A stretch of DNA of 64,000 nucleotides. It comes from Lachnospiraceae bacterium 3-1. Lineage in GTDB: Bacteria > Bacillota > Clostridia > Lachnospirales > Lachnospiraceae. Below are positions 32,882 to 41,529 of the stretch, piece by piece. Within the stretch, counting starts at the first letter, position 1. Each line of letters begins with the position of its first letter. The DNA lies in assembly GCA_000403255.2 (NCBI GenBank), contig KE159594.1:124001-188000 (forward strand), in the 5' to 3' direction. The position numbers were made by a program, and so were the translations under genes. A model generated the notes under the pieces. It did not search any database. It saw nothing but the letters and a program-made list of their open reading frames with translations, and had not been told where the DNA came from.

Positions 32882-34141
32882 TTATGCTTTTACACCAAAA
32901 TGCTCAAACAGCATATCTTCCGCTTCCTTGGACCAAAGTCCTTTATGTCTCTTGCAGCATTCATCCAATTCTTTGTAGAATGGGTCCTGCTCTCCTAATT
33001 TTCCAAAATCTTCAATCGCTGTCATTGGCATATCAAACTGAGTATAGGTCAATTTCTTACCCCCTGGAATATTTGGCAGATTCTTTGTTGTTTCTACGAT
33101 AGAATCCATACCGCCTACATGGGTTACCATAACTGCAGAGTTAATTAACCCTTTGGCTGATTTTTCAATCGCTTCCTTCATATCATCGGTATTGCCACCT
33201 GTGGACCCCATAATTTTTGTTCTTGCATAATGGCAGTCATAGAGGTTCACACTTGCAGAAAACTGTGTATCGGTAGGTCCTGCAAAGAAATTCATACATC
33301 CATCTTCTGCAAGAAGCCTGTTCCCCATCTCTGCAATACTTTTCACGGGAGCATATACAAATACGTCACTGTAACCCTTTCCGCCTGTGATTGCCTTAAG
33401 CTCTGCAATGGGATCTTCCATATTTGCTGTATTGACATAATGAAGCTCCACGCCTTTTTCTGCCGCCTCTGACTCTGGAATCACTTCCTTTGCCCTGGCA
33501 ATCTTAGCATCATTGATGTCGGTAACAACGATACGTTTTGGCTTATTTTCAAAGGTAAGACCGTAGCTTACTGCGCCAAGACCCATAGGACCGCATCCGC
33601 CGAGAATCAGAATATCTCCACCCTCTAAGGTTCCCATTTTGTGCTCATAGGAAAGATGCTCATTATGATAGTTACTGTGGTATCCGCCAATACAGCAGCT
33701 CATAGGCTCGCCTAAGGAAGCTTCAAAGTAGCTGTCCCCTTCATACTCCCAGATACATCCTTTTTCAATGACATCCCCTGGGAAAATGCAATAGGTAGCA
33801 GCGCCGCCGAAATATTCATAGGAATAACCTGGTGATTCCATCTGGCCCGGAATTGCTGGCTGCTGCGCAAATTTCTTACCTTCATGGAACTGGCCTTTCC
33901 ACTTTTCTCCTACCTTTACGATATCGCCAGTAAATTCATGGCCGATAATAACTGGATGCTCTGCCACATTTTCTGGTACACGCTTGTGGTTCTTTCCTGC
34001 CTGCACCATTTTCCATGTGGACATGCAGATACTGTCACTGACAACCTTTACTAAGATTTCGTCTTCTTTGATTTCGGGAAGTTCAAATTCCTCTAACCTG
34101 ATATCATTTACTCCATACAATCTAACGCCTCTTGCCTTCAT
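32882..34141 (-). CDS. Zinc-type medium-chain alcohol dehydrogenase, sorbose-1-phosphate reductase-like
   Basis: The 419-residue MDR protein has GroES-like text VVSDSICMSTWKMVQAG (catalytic zinc cysteine), then IIGHEFTGDIVKVG, a GEPMSCCIGGYHSNYH segment, and a Rossmann domain with ILGGCGPMGLGAVSYG and VTDINDAKIARAKE. It resembles the SorE-type L-sorbose-1-phosphate reductases that occur beside hexitol PTS genes. With a mannitol-type PTS upstream (44 bases), the probable job is to oxidise the imported hexitol phosphate to a ketose phosphate. The true mannitol-1-phosphate dehydrogenase family (MtlD) is different and is absent here. Confidence 0.75.
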   Translation of the reverse strand: MKARGVRLYGVNDIRLEEFELPEIKEDEILVKVVSDSICMSTWKMVQAGKNHKRVPENVAEHPVIIGHEFTGDIVKVGEKWKGQFHEGKKFAQQPAIPGQMESPGYSYEYFGGAATYCIFPGDVIEKGCIWEYEGDSYFEASLGEPMSCCIGGYHSNYHNEHLSYEHKMGTLEGGDILILGGCGPMGLGAVSYGLTFENKPKRIVVTDINDAKIARAKEVIPESEAAEKGVELHYVNTANMEDPIAELKAITGGKGYSDVFVYAPVKSIAEMGNRLLAEDGCMNFFAGPTDTQFSASVNLYDCHYARTKIMGSTGGNTDDMKEAIEKSAKGLINSAVMVTHVGGMDSIVETTKNLPNIPGGKKLTYTQFDMPMTAIEDFGKLGEQDPFYKELDECCKRHKGLWSKEAEDMLFEHFGVKA

Positions 34142-34185
34142 ACTGTTACCTCCTGATTTTTTATTTTTCGTTTTCGTAAAACATT

Positions 34186-36048
34186 TTATTTTAATTTTTC
34201 CAATACCCAGTCAATATTATTTGTTCTCTTGAATTCTTCCAAAACTGCTTCCTCTTCCAGCATACCGCAGATTTTTTCCAAAAGCTCCAGATGTTCATCA
34301 CCTACGCCTGCAATACCGAATACAAGTTGTGCCTTTTCCTCTCCAAACTCAACACCTTCTGGATACTGCATCACCACGATACCTGTTTTTTTCACAGTTC
34401 CTTTTGCCTGTGAGGTTCCATGGGGAATTGCCACACCAAGCCCCATATAAGTGGTTACTAGCTTTTCACGCTCCTGCATTGCATCAATATAGGATGCGTC
34501 TACATAACCAAGTGTGGTCAGAAGCTCTCCTGCTGCCTGAATCGCCTGTTCCTTGGAAACCGACTTTAAGTTCAGCTTAATACCGTCTTTTACAAGAATG
34601 TCTTTGCCACTGCTTGCAGTGGATTTCACTGGTAGATTTTCTGCCTGCTGGGTCAGACTATTTTGCTGTCCACCTTGTGTCAACTGTGCATACAATGCAT
34701 CCAGTGCAGGATCTGCCAAGAAATTGTTTATTGTAACCATCTGTGCATTCGGTGCGCATTTCTTTGCCCGGTCTACCAATGTAACCTGGACAACCGCAAT
34801 GTCGCAATCCTTTGGAATGGTATCCACCGAAGTATTGATCACTGTCAAATCCGGTCTTTGGGCTTTCACCCGGTTTCTAAATTTTGTTGCTCCCATTGCG
34901 GAAGAACCCATACCTGCGTCACAGGCAAACACTATTTTTTTCACGCCTTCTGCTTTTGTGATTGCTACTGGCGCAGAGGTTCCTTTCGCTTCTGCCTTCC
35001 GGCTTGCCATTTCTTCTTGGGCCTCTTCTAAGCTCTTTCCTTTGGACATACGTATAATCGCAGAGGAAACCACAAAAGAAATCACAGTGGCGATTACCAC
35101 ACCCAGGATCACCTGAATCATCTTATCGCCTGGCGTCATCATCAAATATGCAATAATGGAACCTGGGGAAGCAGGACCTACCATTCCACAGCCCGTCATA
35201 TTGAACCAGAAAATCGCTACCATATTTCCCAAAATAGGCCCTACAATCACAAGGGGGTTCATCAAAATATATGGGAAATATATTTCGTGGATACCACCCA
35301 GAAGATGGATGATTACTGCACCTGGTGCAGACTGCTTTGTTTCCTGATCCTTACAGAAAAACATATATGCCAGCAATACACCAAGGCCAGGACCAGGATT
35401 TGCTTCCAGCATATACATGATGGACCTTCCTGTCTCTGCCGCCTGTGCCGTTGCAATGGGTGTAAAAATGCCGTGGTTAATGGCATTGTTAAGAAACAGT
35501 ACCTTCGCCGGTTCAATAAAAATAGCAATCAGCGGCAATACACTGTGTACCACCAAGAAATTTACTCCTGCAGACAAAATGCCAAGAACCAGGTTCATAA
35601 ATGGCCCTACTGCCAAAAATCCAAGCATTGCCAGCAGCATTCCCATAATCCCTACGGAAAAATTGTTAATTAGCATTTCAAATCCCGCTGGCATATGACC
35701 ATCCATCGCCTCATCAAATTTCTTAATGCAAAAACCTGCCAGAGGTCCCATAATCATAGCTGCCATTAACATAGTGGTGTCTGGGTCGCTCATAATTGCA
35801 CCTACCACTGCAATTGCGGCTACAATACTGCCTCGCTCACCCCCAACCAATTTTCCACCTGTAGATGCGATTAAAATTGGAATCAAATAAACTAAAATTG
35901 CTGAAAAGATTGTTGCAAACCCCTCATGAGGTATCCATCCACTACCGTTAAAAAAGGCAGCAAGGAAACCAAATGCAATCAACGCGCCGATATTCGGCAT
36001 GATCATCGCTGAGAGAAATTTACCAAAACGCTGAACTCCATTTTTCAT
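34186..36048 (-). CDS. mtlA: PTS mannitol-type transporter, fused EIICBA
   Basis: The 620-residue protein has an EIIC membrane domain (1-335) with the family signature GGIHEIYFPYILMNP, and an EIIB domain at about 370-460 with the phosphorylation cysteine in VFACDAGMGSSAMG. EIIA follows at about 480-620 with the active histidine in GLGVAIPHGTSQAKG. Length and order match MtlA EIICBA (E. coli 637). It imports and phosphorylates a hexitol, most likely mannitol, although the downstream sorbose-1-phosphate-reductase-like enzyme leaves another hexitol possible. It lies between a DeoR regulator and the dehydrogenase, all on one strand. Confidence 0.9.
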   Translation of the reverse strand: MKNGVQRFGKFLSAMIMPNIGALIAFGFLAAFFNGSGWIPHEGFATIFSAILVYLIPILIASTGGKLVGGERGSIVAAIAVVGAIMSDPDTTMLMAAMIMGPLAGFCIKKFDEAMDGHMPAGFEMLINNFSVGIMGMLLAMLGFLAVGPFMNLVLGILSAGVNFLVVHSVLPLIAIFIEPAKVLFLNNAINHGIFTPIATAQAAETGRSIMYMLEANPGPGLGVLLAYMFFCKDQETKQSAPGAVIIHLLGGIHEIYFPYILMNPLVIVGPILGNMVAIFWFNMTGCGMVGPASPGSIIAYLMMTPGDKMIQVILGVVIATVISFVVSSAIIRMSKGKSLEEAQEEMASRKAEAKGTSAPVAITKAEGVKKIVFACDAGMGSSAMGATKFRNRVKAQRPDLTVINTSVDTIPKDCDIAVVQVTLVDRAKKCAPNAQMVTINNFLADPALDALYAQLTQGGQQNSLTQQAENLPVKSTASSGKDILVKDGIKLNLKSVSKEQAIQAAGELLTTLGYVDASYIDAMQEREKLVTTYMGLGVAIPHGTSQAKGTVKKTGIVVMQYPEGVEFGEEKAQLVFGIAGVGDEHLELLEKICGMLEEEAVLEEFKRTNNIDWVLEKLK

Positions 36049-36116
36049 AAATAATCTCCTTTACATTGACTGCTCCTGATTCAATGATACTGTCCCATGC
36101 ATAGCACATACAAACT

Positions 36117-36884
36117 CTAGATAATCTGTATCTTATAATCTCTGCAGGCTTCTTCAAATTCTTCTGGAAGGCTGCCATCTGAAATGATAACATCTACATC
36201 CTTTAACCCACAGATGGAATATGTACTTTTCACTCCCACTTTGGAGGAATCCATCAAAATAATCCTTTGTTCGGCCTGATCCATCACTGTTTTTTTCAAA
36301 ACTGCTTCTTCGTCCACCCCACAGGTGAACCCTGTCTGATCACAATAACTGGTAACGCCCATAAACACCTGATTAAAATTGATTCTCAGCACATCCTGAA
36401 CGGTATGGATTCCACATACGCTCATACTGTACCGATTCATGGTTCCTCCAATCACATGTACCGCTGGCTCTTTTAATTTGGAAAGCTCTGCCGCACATGT
36501 CAGAGAATTGGTATAAATCAAATTTGACTGATCTGGCATACAAGATGCTAATGCTGTGGTAGTACTACCGGAATCCAAAAAAATCGTGGTATCTCTCCGA
36601 ATAAACGACAATGCTTTTTGGGCAATTAACTGCTTTGCCTCAATATTCCTCACCAGCCTTCGGCTTAACATATCATCGGTCCCTATTACCACATCTACGG
36701 ACTTTGCGCCTCCATGCACCCGGACAATTCGTTTTGCTTCATCAAGAGCTTTTAAATCTGTGCGCAGTGTCATTTCAGAGATTTGAGGAAATTTTTTCTT
36801 TAATTGTGCAAAACCAATATTCCCACTTTGATTCACCAAATCTACGATTGTATTCCTGCGCTGCTCCATTGTATCCATTTTCAT
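36117..36884 (-). CDS. DeoR-family regulator of the hexitol PTS operon
   Basis: The 255-residue protein has an N-terminal helix-turn-helix (EMTLRTDLKALDEAKRIVRV) and HGGAK, then the DeoR C-terminal sensor (IFLDSGSTTTALA, ILMDSSKVG) that binds a sugar phosphate. It is the first gene of the operon with the PTS and dehydrogenase. The region in front holds two promoters and an inverted pair of TTTCGWAACAAC sites, so self-control is likely. Confidence 0.9.
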   Translation of the reverse strand: MKMDTMEQRRNTIVDLVNQSGNIGFAQLKKKFPQISEMTLRTDLKALDEAKRIVRVHGGAKSVDVVIGTDDMLSRRLVRNIEAKQLIAQKALSFIRRDTTIFLDSGSTTTALASCMPDQSNLIYTNSLTCAAELSKLKEPAVHVIGGTMNRYSMSVCGIHTVQDVLRINFNQVFMGVTSYCDQTGFTCGVDEEAVLKKTVMDQAEQRIILMDSSKVGVKSTYSICGLKDVDVIISDGSLPEEFEEACRDYKIQII

Positions 36885-36957
36885 ACCTCCTACGAAAACA
36901 TAGCAAACACTTAGCTACGTTTTCCCTTCTCTCACTTCATAATCACCTACTCCTTTC

Positions 36958-36985
36958 ATTTTACCACGTTTTCTTACTTCTGCAA
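36958..36985 (-). promoter_or_regulatory. Second (proximal) promoter of the DeoR-PTS operon
   Basis: TTGCAG (36985-36980), a 16-base spacer and TAAAAT (36963-36958) on the minus strand, about 70 bases before the DeoR start. It is weaker than the distal promoter. Confidence 0.45.
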
Positions 36986-37024
36986 CTTTTTACTTTTGTT
37001 TCAAAAATTATTTCCTCCAAAATT

Positions 37025-37117
37025 GTTGTTACGAAAGTTTGTATTGTTATAATAACAGCTTTCTCTTGGGTTGTCAACTGTTATTTCAAAAGTTTTTATC
37101 TTTATTTTCGAAACAAC
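37025..37117 (-). promoter_or_regulatory. Distal promoter of the DeoR-PTS operon with inverted operator pair
   Basis: TTGACA (37077-37072), a 17-base spacer and TATTAT (37054-37049) on the minus strand. GTTGTTACGAAA (37025-37036) and TTTCGAAACAAC (37106-37117) are inverted copies of TTTCGWAACAAC with one mismatch. One lies after the start point and one upstream of the -35, about 80 bases apart. Confidence 0.65.
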
Positions 37118-37120
37118 AAT

Positions 37121-37186
37121 CAAAAAAAATAAAAAAGGTATCGAATACGGAAGATCCATTTTCTGGAACTACCATCTTCGATACCT
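37121..37186 (-). terminator. Terminator of the sugar ABC operon
   Basis: On the minus strand GGTATCGAA (37185-37177) pairs with TTCGATACC (37145-37137), with further pairing of GAAGATGG/CTTCC inside. It is followed by a strong T-tract, CTTTTTTATTTTTTTTG. It lies about 60 bases past the DeoR stop at 37247. Confidence 0.88.
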
Positions 37187-37193
37187 TGCCACG

Positions 37194-37231
37194 GGGCTGG
37201 CGCACTAACGCAAATTACAATACATAAATTT
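37194..37231 (+). repeat. Partial copy of the GGGGCTGTCGCACTAA repeat
   Basis: GGGGCTGGCGCACTAACG and the next 20 bases (AAATTACAATAC and AAATTTG region) match the left half of the complete element at 59745-59828, with a T-to-G change in the terminal repeat. The other half is missing. Confidence 0.7.
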
Positions 37232-37246
37232 GACTTTTCCTATCTT

Positions 37247-37987
37247 CTATTTCGCAATAATATAATTTCCACTGGCAATCAGCATATCCGTCTCTTCATT
37301 GCAAATAATTGTGGCCTCTCCCAATTCAAACACTTTGGTAAGAGTATTTTTCCCACTTTTGCTGCTGTCCAGCAATACATAAGTCTCGGTAGAGTTACGG
37401 AATACAATTTTCTTTTTCTCTGCTTCCCGAATATCCGGGGTACTGATTCCCGCCTTATCAGAGAAACCATTTGCTCCTAAAAATGCTTTATCAAAATACA
37501 ATCCAGACAAATCACTGTTTGTCTTCGTTCCCAGAATGGAAGCGCTGGAAACATTGATTTCTCCACCTGCCAAAAAACACTTCAGTTTCGCTTCCTGAAT
37601 CTCCGAAAGAATCATAGCATTGGTGGTCACGATTGTAATATCTTTATTCCTTAAATACTTTACCATACGAAGCACTGTGCTTCCAGAATCCAAATAAATA
37701 GATTCTCCATCCTTCACCAACCCTGCCGCATAGCGGGCAATGCCCTCTTTCTCATTGACATTTTTAATGGATTTGGAATTCATGGGAACCTCATACGATC
37801 CCTTTTTCAGACGGGCTCCACCGCCCCGAAGAAGTATGATCTGCCCTTCTGCCTCTAATGTTTTCAAATCCCTTCGCACAGTAGATTCAGAAACATTTTT
37901 TAATTCCCCACAAAAGCTATCCAAAGAAACCACTTCACTTTTCTCCAGTAGCTGCAGCATCTGCGTTCTTCTCTGATACGGTATCAT
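37247..37987 (-). CDS. DeoR-family regulator of the sugar ABC operon
   Basis: The 246-residue protein starts IPYQRRTQMLQLLEKSEVVS and has the helix-turn-helix SESTVRRDLKTLEAEGQIIL followed by RGGGARL. The C-terminal effector domain has IYLDSGSTVLRMV and VLLDSSKSG. ATG 37987 was selected after GGAGG; the open frame runs six codons further. It is the last gene of the ABC operon, so the operon would report on its own sugar phosphate. The TTTCA repeats around the promoter at 43742-43770 are possible targets. Confidence 0.88.
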   Translation of the reverse strand: MIPYQRRTQMLQLLEKSEVVSLDSFCGELKNVSESTVRRDLKTLEAEGQIILLRGGGARLKKGSYEVPMNSKSIKNVNEKEGIARYAAGLVKDGESIYLDSGSTVLRMVKYLRNKDITIVTTNAMILSEIQEAKLKCFLAGGEINVSSASILGTKTNSDLSGLYFDKAFLGANGFSDKAGISTPDIREAEKKKIVFRNSTETYVLLDSSKSGKNTLTKVFELGEATIICNEETDMLIASGNYIIAK

Positions 37988-38038
37988 AATCCCCATTCCT
38001 CCCAAGGATGCCTTGCATCCATTCTCTATCGTCTAATC

Positions 38039-38941
38039 CTATCGTTTCACTTCATCAAGGAAAGGCATAGAATCCTGCGCGCCAAGACGACAGACTGTAA
38101 CAGCGCTGCAGCACGTGGCAAATTCACAGGCATTTGTAAGGCTTTGACCATTTAAGAGTGCATATCCGATTCCTCCGATAAAGCTATCTCCTGCTCCGGT
38201 CGTTTCGATGGCTTCTACCTGATGCGATGGGAGAAATGTCACACTGCCTCCTTCTGAAACAACAGCCCCTGCTTTCCCCAAGGTTATGACCAAATCCGTC
38301 CCATAAGCTTTTGCCAAAGAAACAATTCCTTTTCTCGCTTCTTCCTCATTTTTTACATCAGCTTTCAAATAAAAGCTAGCTTCTACCTCATTTACCACTA
38401 TTATATCACACATCTTCAAATAGTCCAGAGGAATTTCTGCTGCTGGCGCAGCATTCAGGAGAATCTTACACCCCAATTTCTTTGCTTTTTCAATGGCATA
38501 CTCATTAATTTCCTGAGGAATTTCCATCTGAAGTATCACAAGATACGTTTCTTTTAGAAGCTCCTCCGCCCGATCAATATCCTCTTTTGTCACTGCGAAA
38601 TTGGCGCCGCGAACAATACAGGCAAATACGCTTCCATCCTCCATGGCATTGATAAGACCCATGCCTGTGGGCTCTTCACACCTACGGACATGTTCAATAT
38701 TTACCCCATACTTTTGCGCTGCTTCTAAAAGATAATCCCCATGAGCATCCCTGCCCACACATCCTACCATATAAACAGGCACACCCAGCTTTGACGCTTG
38801 TACCGCCTGGTTCGCACCTTTTCCGCCTGCACTGAATGCAGCCTCATCCGCCGGAAGAGTTTCCCCGCACTCTGGCAGGCGGGGAATTTTCAAAACAATA
38901 TCATAATTCAAGCTTCCGATCACTGTAATTTTATCTCTCAT
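38039..38941 (-). CDS. PfkB-family carbohydrate kinase (ribokinase-like)
   Basis: This sugar kinase of about 300 residues starts ITVIGSLNYDIVLKIPRLPE, has the N-terminal signature FSAGGKGANQAVQASKLG and the C-terminal signature ETTGAGDSFIGGIGYAL, where D is the catalytic base. It is closest in look to ribokinase. ATG 38941 follows AAAGGA; ATG 38944 is also possible, and the frame extends further into the permease gene without a ribosome site. Its place behind the ribose/allose-type permease suggests it phosphorylates the imported pentose or hexose. Confidence 0.88.
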   Translation of the reverse strand: MRDKITVIGSLNYDIVLKIPRLPECGETLPADEAAFSAGGKGANQAVQASKLGVPVYMVGCVGRDAHGDYLLEAAQKYGVNIEHVRRCEEPTGMGLINAMEDGSVFACIVRGANFAVTKEDIDRAEELLKETYLVILQMEIPQEINEYAIEKAKKLGCKILLNAAPAAEIPLDYLKMCDIIVVNEVEASFYLKADVKNEEEARKGIVSLAKAYGTDLVITLGKAGAVVSEGGSVTFLPSHQVEAIETTGAGDSFIGGIGYALLNGQSLTNACEFATCCSAVTVCRLGAQDSMPFLDEVKR

Positions 38942-38960
38942 CATCCATCCTTTCTGTTCT

Positions 38961-39950
38961 TTATCCCTTTTTATGACGGGCTGCAAACGCTGCAAGGTCA
39001 CCCTTCATAAACTCAAAATAAGAAGCCACTATAATGATAAGACCTGTTACTACATACTGCCAGAAGGAGTCTACGTTGATGACTACCATTCCAACCTTTA
39101 ATACTGCAAGCAGCAGAGCTCCAAAAAATGTCCCAAGGGCTGTCCCTCGTCCACCTGCCATGGAAGTGCCCCCAATTGCTGCAGCCGCAATCGCATTTGT
39201 CTCATAACCAATACCTGCTGTTGCCTCTGCGGAACCTAAGCTTGCCAGCATAACCAATCCTGCCACCGCTGTGCAGACACCACTTGCAATATATGCAATA
39301 TATTTGGTTTTTATTACATTTACGCCAGAAAGCTTTGCAGCTTCCTCGTTACCGCCTACTGCATACAAATAATCTCCCGTCCTTGTTTTTGACAAAATCA
39401 CATGGGCAATGATAAATACCAGCACCATAACAATCACATAGTAACGAATGCCTCCTGGCAGCTGTCCATTAAAGATATTACGGAAGCTATCTGGAACATT
39501 TGTAACAGGCGCGCCGCCCGTTACCACATAAGCAATACCACGATATAAGCTCATTGTACCAAGAGTTGCAATAAAAGGCTGAAGCTTTAAGTTTGTTACC
39601 AAAAATCCATTAAACATACCTAGGACAACGCCTACGATCAGTCCGACCACAATAGCAAGAAAAGGATTCATTCCTCTGACACAACAATTTGCAACTGCAA
39701 TACCCACAATGGCAAAGGTACAGCCGATGGAAAGATCAATACCGCCTGTTAGAATCGTAAACATAATCCCCACCGCAAGCAGTCCATTCAGCACCATTTG
39801 CTGGAAGATGGTCAGCATCGTTCTCCACATAAGAAAATTCGGATTTAGAATGGCAAAAACGACACCCAAAATAACAGTTGCAAGAAATACGAGAATTTCT
39901 CGTTTATATTTTGCATAAATAGCCTTCATCTTAATTTCCTCCAATCGCAT
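38961..39950 (-). CDS. Sugar ABC transporter permease (RbsC-like)
   Basis: The 329-residue permease has about ten membrane segments and family text: GILFTILTGGIDLS-like MFTILTGGIDLSIGCTFA, GALVGLLNGxL-like GVVLGMFNGFLVTNLKLQPF, IATLGTMSLYRGIAYV and TAVAGLVMLASLGSAEAT. It works with the ATPase encoded upstream, whose 3' end it overlaps by 20 bases, and with the lipoprotein receptor. The BPD_transp_2 family includes ribose, allose, galactose and xylose systems. Confidence 0.92.
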   Translation of the reverse strand: MRLEEIKMKAIYAKYKREILVFLATVILGVVFAILNPNFLMWRTMLTIFQQMVLNGLLAVGIMFTILTGGIDLSIGCTFAIVGIAVANCCVRGMNPFLAIVVGLIVGVVLGMFNGFLVTNLKLQPFIATLGTMSLYRGIAYVVTGGAPVTNVPDSFRNIFNGQLPGGIRYYVIVMVLVFIIAHVILSKTRTGDYLYAVGGNEEAAKLSGVNVIKTKYIAYIASGVCTAVAGLVMLASLGSAEATAGIGYETNAIAAAAIGGTSMAGGRGTALGTFFGALLLAVLKVGMVVINVDSFWQYVVTGLIIIVASYFEFMKGDLAAFAARHKKG

Positions 39951-41433
39951 AATTTAAAATCTCATCTGAATGAAATGCCTCTCGGTCCGTAAGCGCTTTT
40001 GTAATTTTTCCTTCACTCATAACAATCAGCCGGTCACTTATGCCCATTGCCTCTGGCAGCTCGCTGGATACCACAATCAAGCTCTTTCCTTCTTCCACCA
40101 ATTCTTCCATCAGGCGGTAAATTTCAGCCTTTGCCGCCACATCTACACCTTTGGTTGGTTCATCAAAAATAATAACGTCAATGTCAGTAGACATCCATCT
40201 GGCAAGAATTACCTTTTGTTGGTTTCCACCAGACATATTCACGGTGAGATACTCCGGTTTATTGGGATTTATATCCAATTCTTCAAAGAAATGCTCTGCA
40301 TTCTTTAATTTTTTTGTCTCATTGGTAAAAACCCCTGACATATATTTTTCCAAACTGGAAATAGCAATATTGTTATAATTCGTATCCAGCTTATTAAAGC
40401 CCTGGGTTTTCCTGTCCTCTGGAAGCATCCCAATGCCATATTTCAATGCTTTTGTGGAATTCCATTTCCCCTTAATTTCCTGTCCCTTAAAAATAATATT
40501 CCCGCTAATCTTTCGGTCCGCACCTGTAAGCACCCGCATAACCTCTGTTCTACCAGCGCCAACCAGTCCATAAAAACCTAAGATTTCTCCTTTATGTAAT
40601 TCAAAGCTTACATCTTTGTATTTCCCATCGTTATCAGAAAGATGCTCCACCTTCAAAACGACCTCATCCGTAGCCCTGGAAGGCTTCAGCCTGGAAGCAA
40701 CAGCAGAAACGCTTCTTCCTACCATTGCATGAATCAGCTCGTCTTCTGTGGTGTCTTTCATATTGAGAGTCGTAATATACTCTCCATCCCGCATAATAGA
40801 AGCTCTGTCGCAAATCTGAAAAATTTCTTCCAAATGATGGCTTACATATAAAATTGTAATACCATCTGCTTTTAATTTTCGGATTACCGCAAACAATGCC
40901 TCGGTTTCCTTAGATGTCAAAGAAGCGGTGGGCTCATCTAAGGAGATAATGTTGGAATGGTGGTAAATCGCTTTTGCAATGGCAAGCATCTGCTTTTCCC
41001 CTGCCGTCAATGTCTTTACAATATCCCTGGAGCGAAACCGACAGTTCAGCTCTGTAAGAATTGCATCCACATCCTTATGCATTTTGTTAAAATCTATAAA
41101 TAAGCCTTTTTTCGGCTGATATCCCAACGTTACATTCTGACCAACAGTAAGTTCCTCAACCACCATTGTTTCCTGGTGAACTTTTGATATATTGCCATTT
41201 AGTATGGCATCATTCGGATTTTTAAAGGTAACTTTTTCCCCATGAAGAAAAACTTCTCCTTCGTATTCAGAATATACTCCATGAAGTATATTCAATATTG
41301 TAGATTTTCCTGCTCCATTTTCCCCCAATAGCGCATGCACTTCCCCCTCTTCTACCGAGAAGGAAATGTCTTTTAAGACATGCACGCCTGGAAAATATTT
41401 GTTGATCTTGACAAATTCTACTGCTTTTCCCAT
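39931..41433 (-). CDS. Sugar ABC transporter ATPase with two nucleotide-binding domains (RbsA-like)
   Basis: The 500-residue fused ATPase has two domains. The first has Walker A LLGENGAGKSTILN, signature LTAGEKQMLAIA and Walker B IISLDEPTASLT. The second has the degenerate loop FYGLVGAGRTEVMR, signature MSGGNQQKVILARW and Walker B VIIFDEPTKGVDVAAK. This is the carbohydrate CUT2 pattern, in which the C-terminal site is non-canonical. It pairs with the RbsC-like permease and lies after a 96-base gap that holds a long hairpin. Confidence 0.94.
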   Translation of the reverse strand: MGKAVEFVKINKYFPGVHVLKDISFSVEEGEVHALLGENGAGKSTILNILHGVYSEYEGEVFLHGEKVTFKNPNDAILNGNISKVHQETMVVEELTVGQNVTLGYQPKKGLFIDFNKMHKDVDAILTELNCRFRSRDIVKTLTAGEKQMLAIAKAIYHHSNIISLDEPTASLTSKETEALFAVIRKLKADGITILYVSHHLEEIFQICDRASIMRDGEYITTLNMKDTTEDELIHAMVGRSVSAVASRLKPSRATDEVVLKVEHLSDNDGKYKDVSFELHKGEILGFYGLVGAGRTEVMRVLTGADRKISGNIIFKGQEIKGKWNSTKALKYGIGMLPEDRKTQGFNKLDTNYNNIAISSLEKYMSGVFTNETKKLKNAEHFFEELDINPNKPEYLTVNMSGGNQQKVILARWMSTDIDVIIFDEPTKGVDVAAKAEIYRLMEELVEEGKSLIVVSSELPEAMGISDRLIVMSEGKITKALTDREAFHSDEILNYAIGGN

Positions 41434-41460
41434 TCCGATCCTTCCTCCTTACACAATGTA

Positions 41461-41514
41461 GAAGGGGAACACTCGCAACAGCGACAATGTTTGAGCGGTT
41501 GCGGGTTCCCCTTC
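41461..41514. terminator. Intercistronic hairpin between receptor and ATPase genes
   Basis: GAAGGGGAAC (41461-41470) and GTTCCCCTTC (41505-41514) form a perfect 10-bp stem, with an inner CGCAAC/GTTGCG pair. Such hairpins after binding-protein genes usually protect the upstream mRNA or cause partial termination, giving more receptor than ATPase. There is no good T-run. Confidence 0.7.
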
Positions 41515-41529
41515 CCATACATTTATCGT

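Noticed and set aside
36905-36954. 14-codon leader peptide (MKGVGDYEVREGKT) ahead of the DeoR gene
   Set aside because: It has no ribosome site and overlaps the proximal -10 box. No attenuation structure follows.
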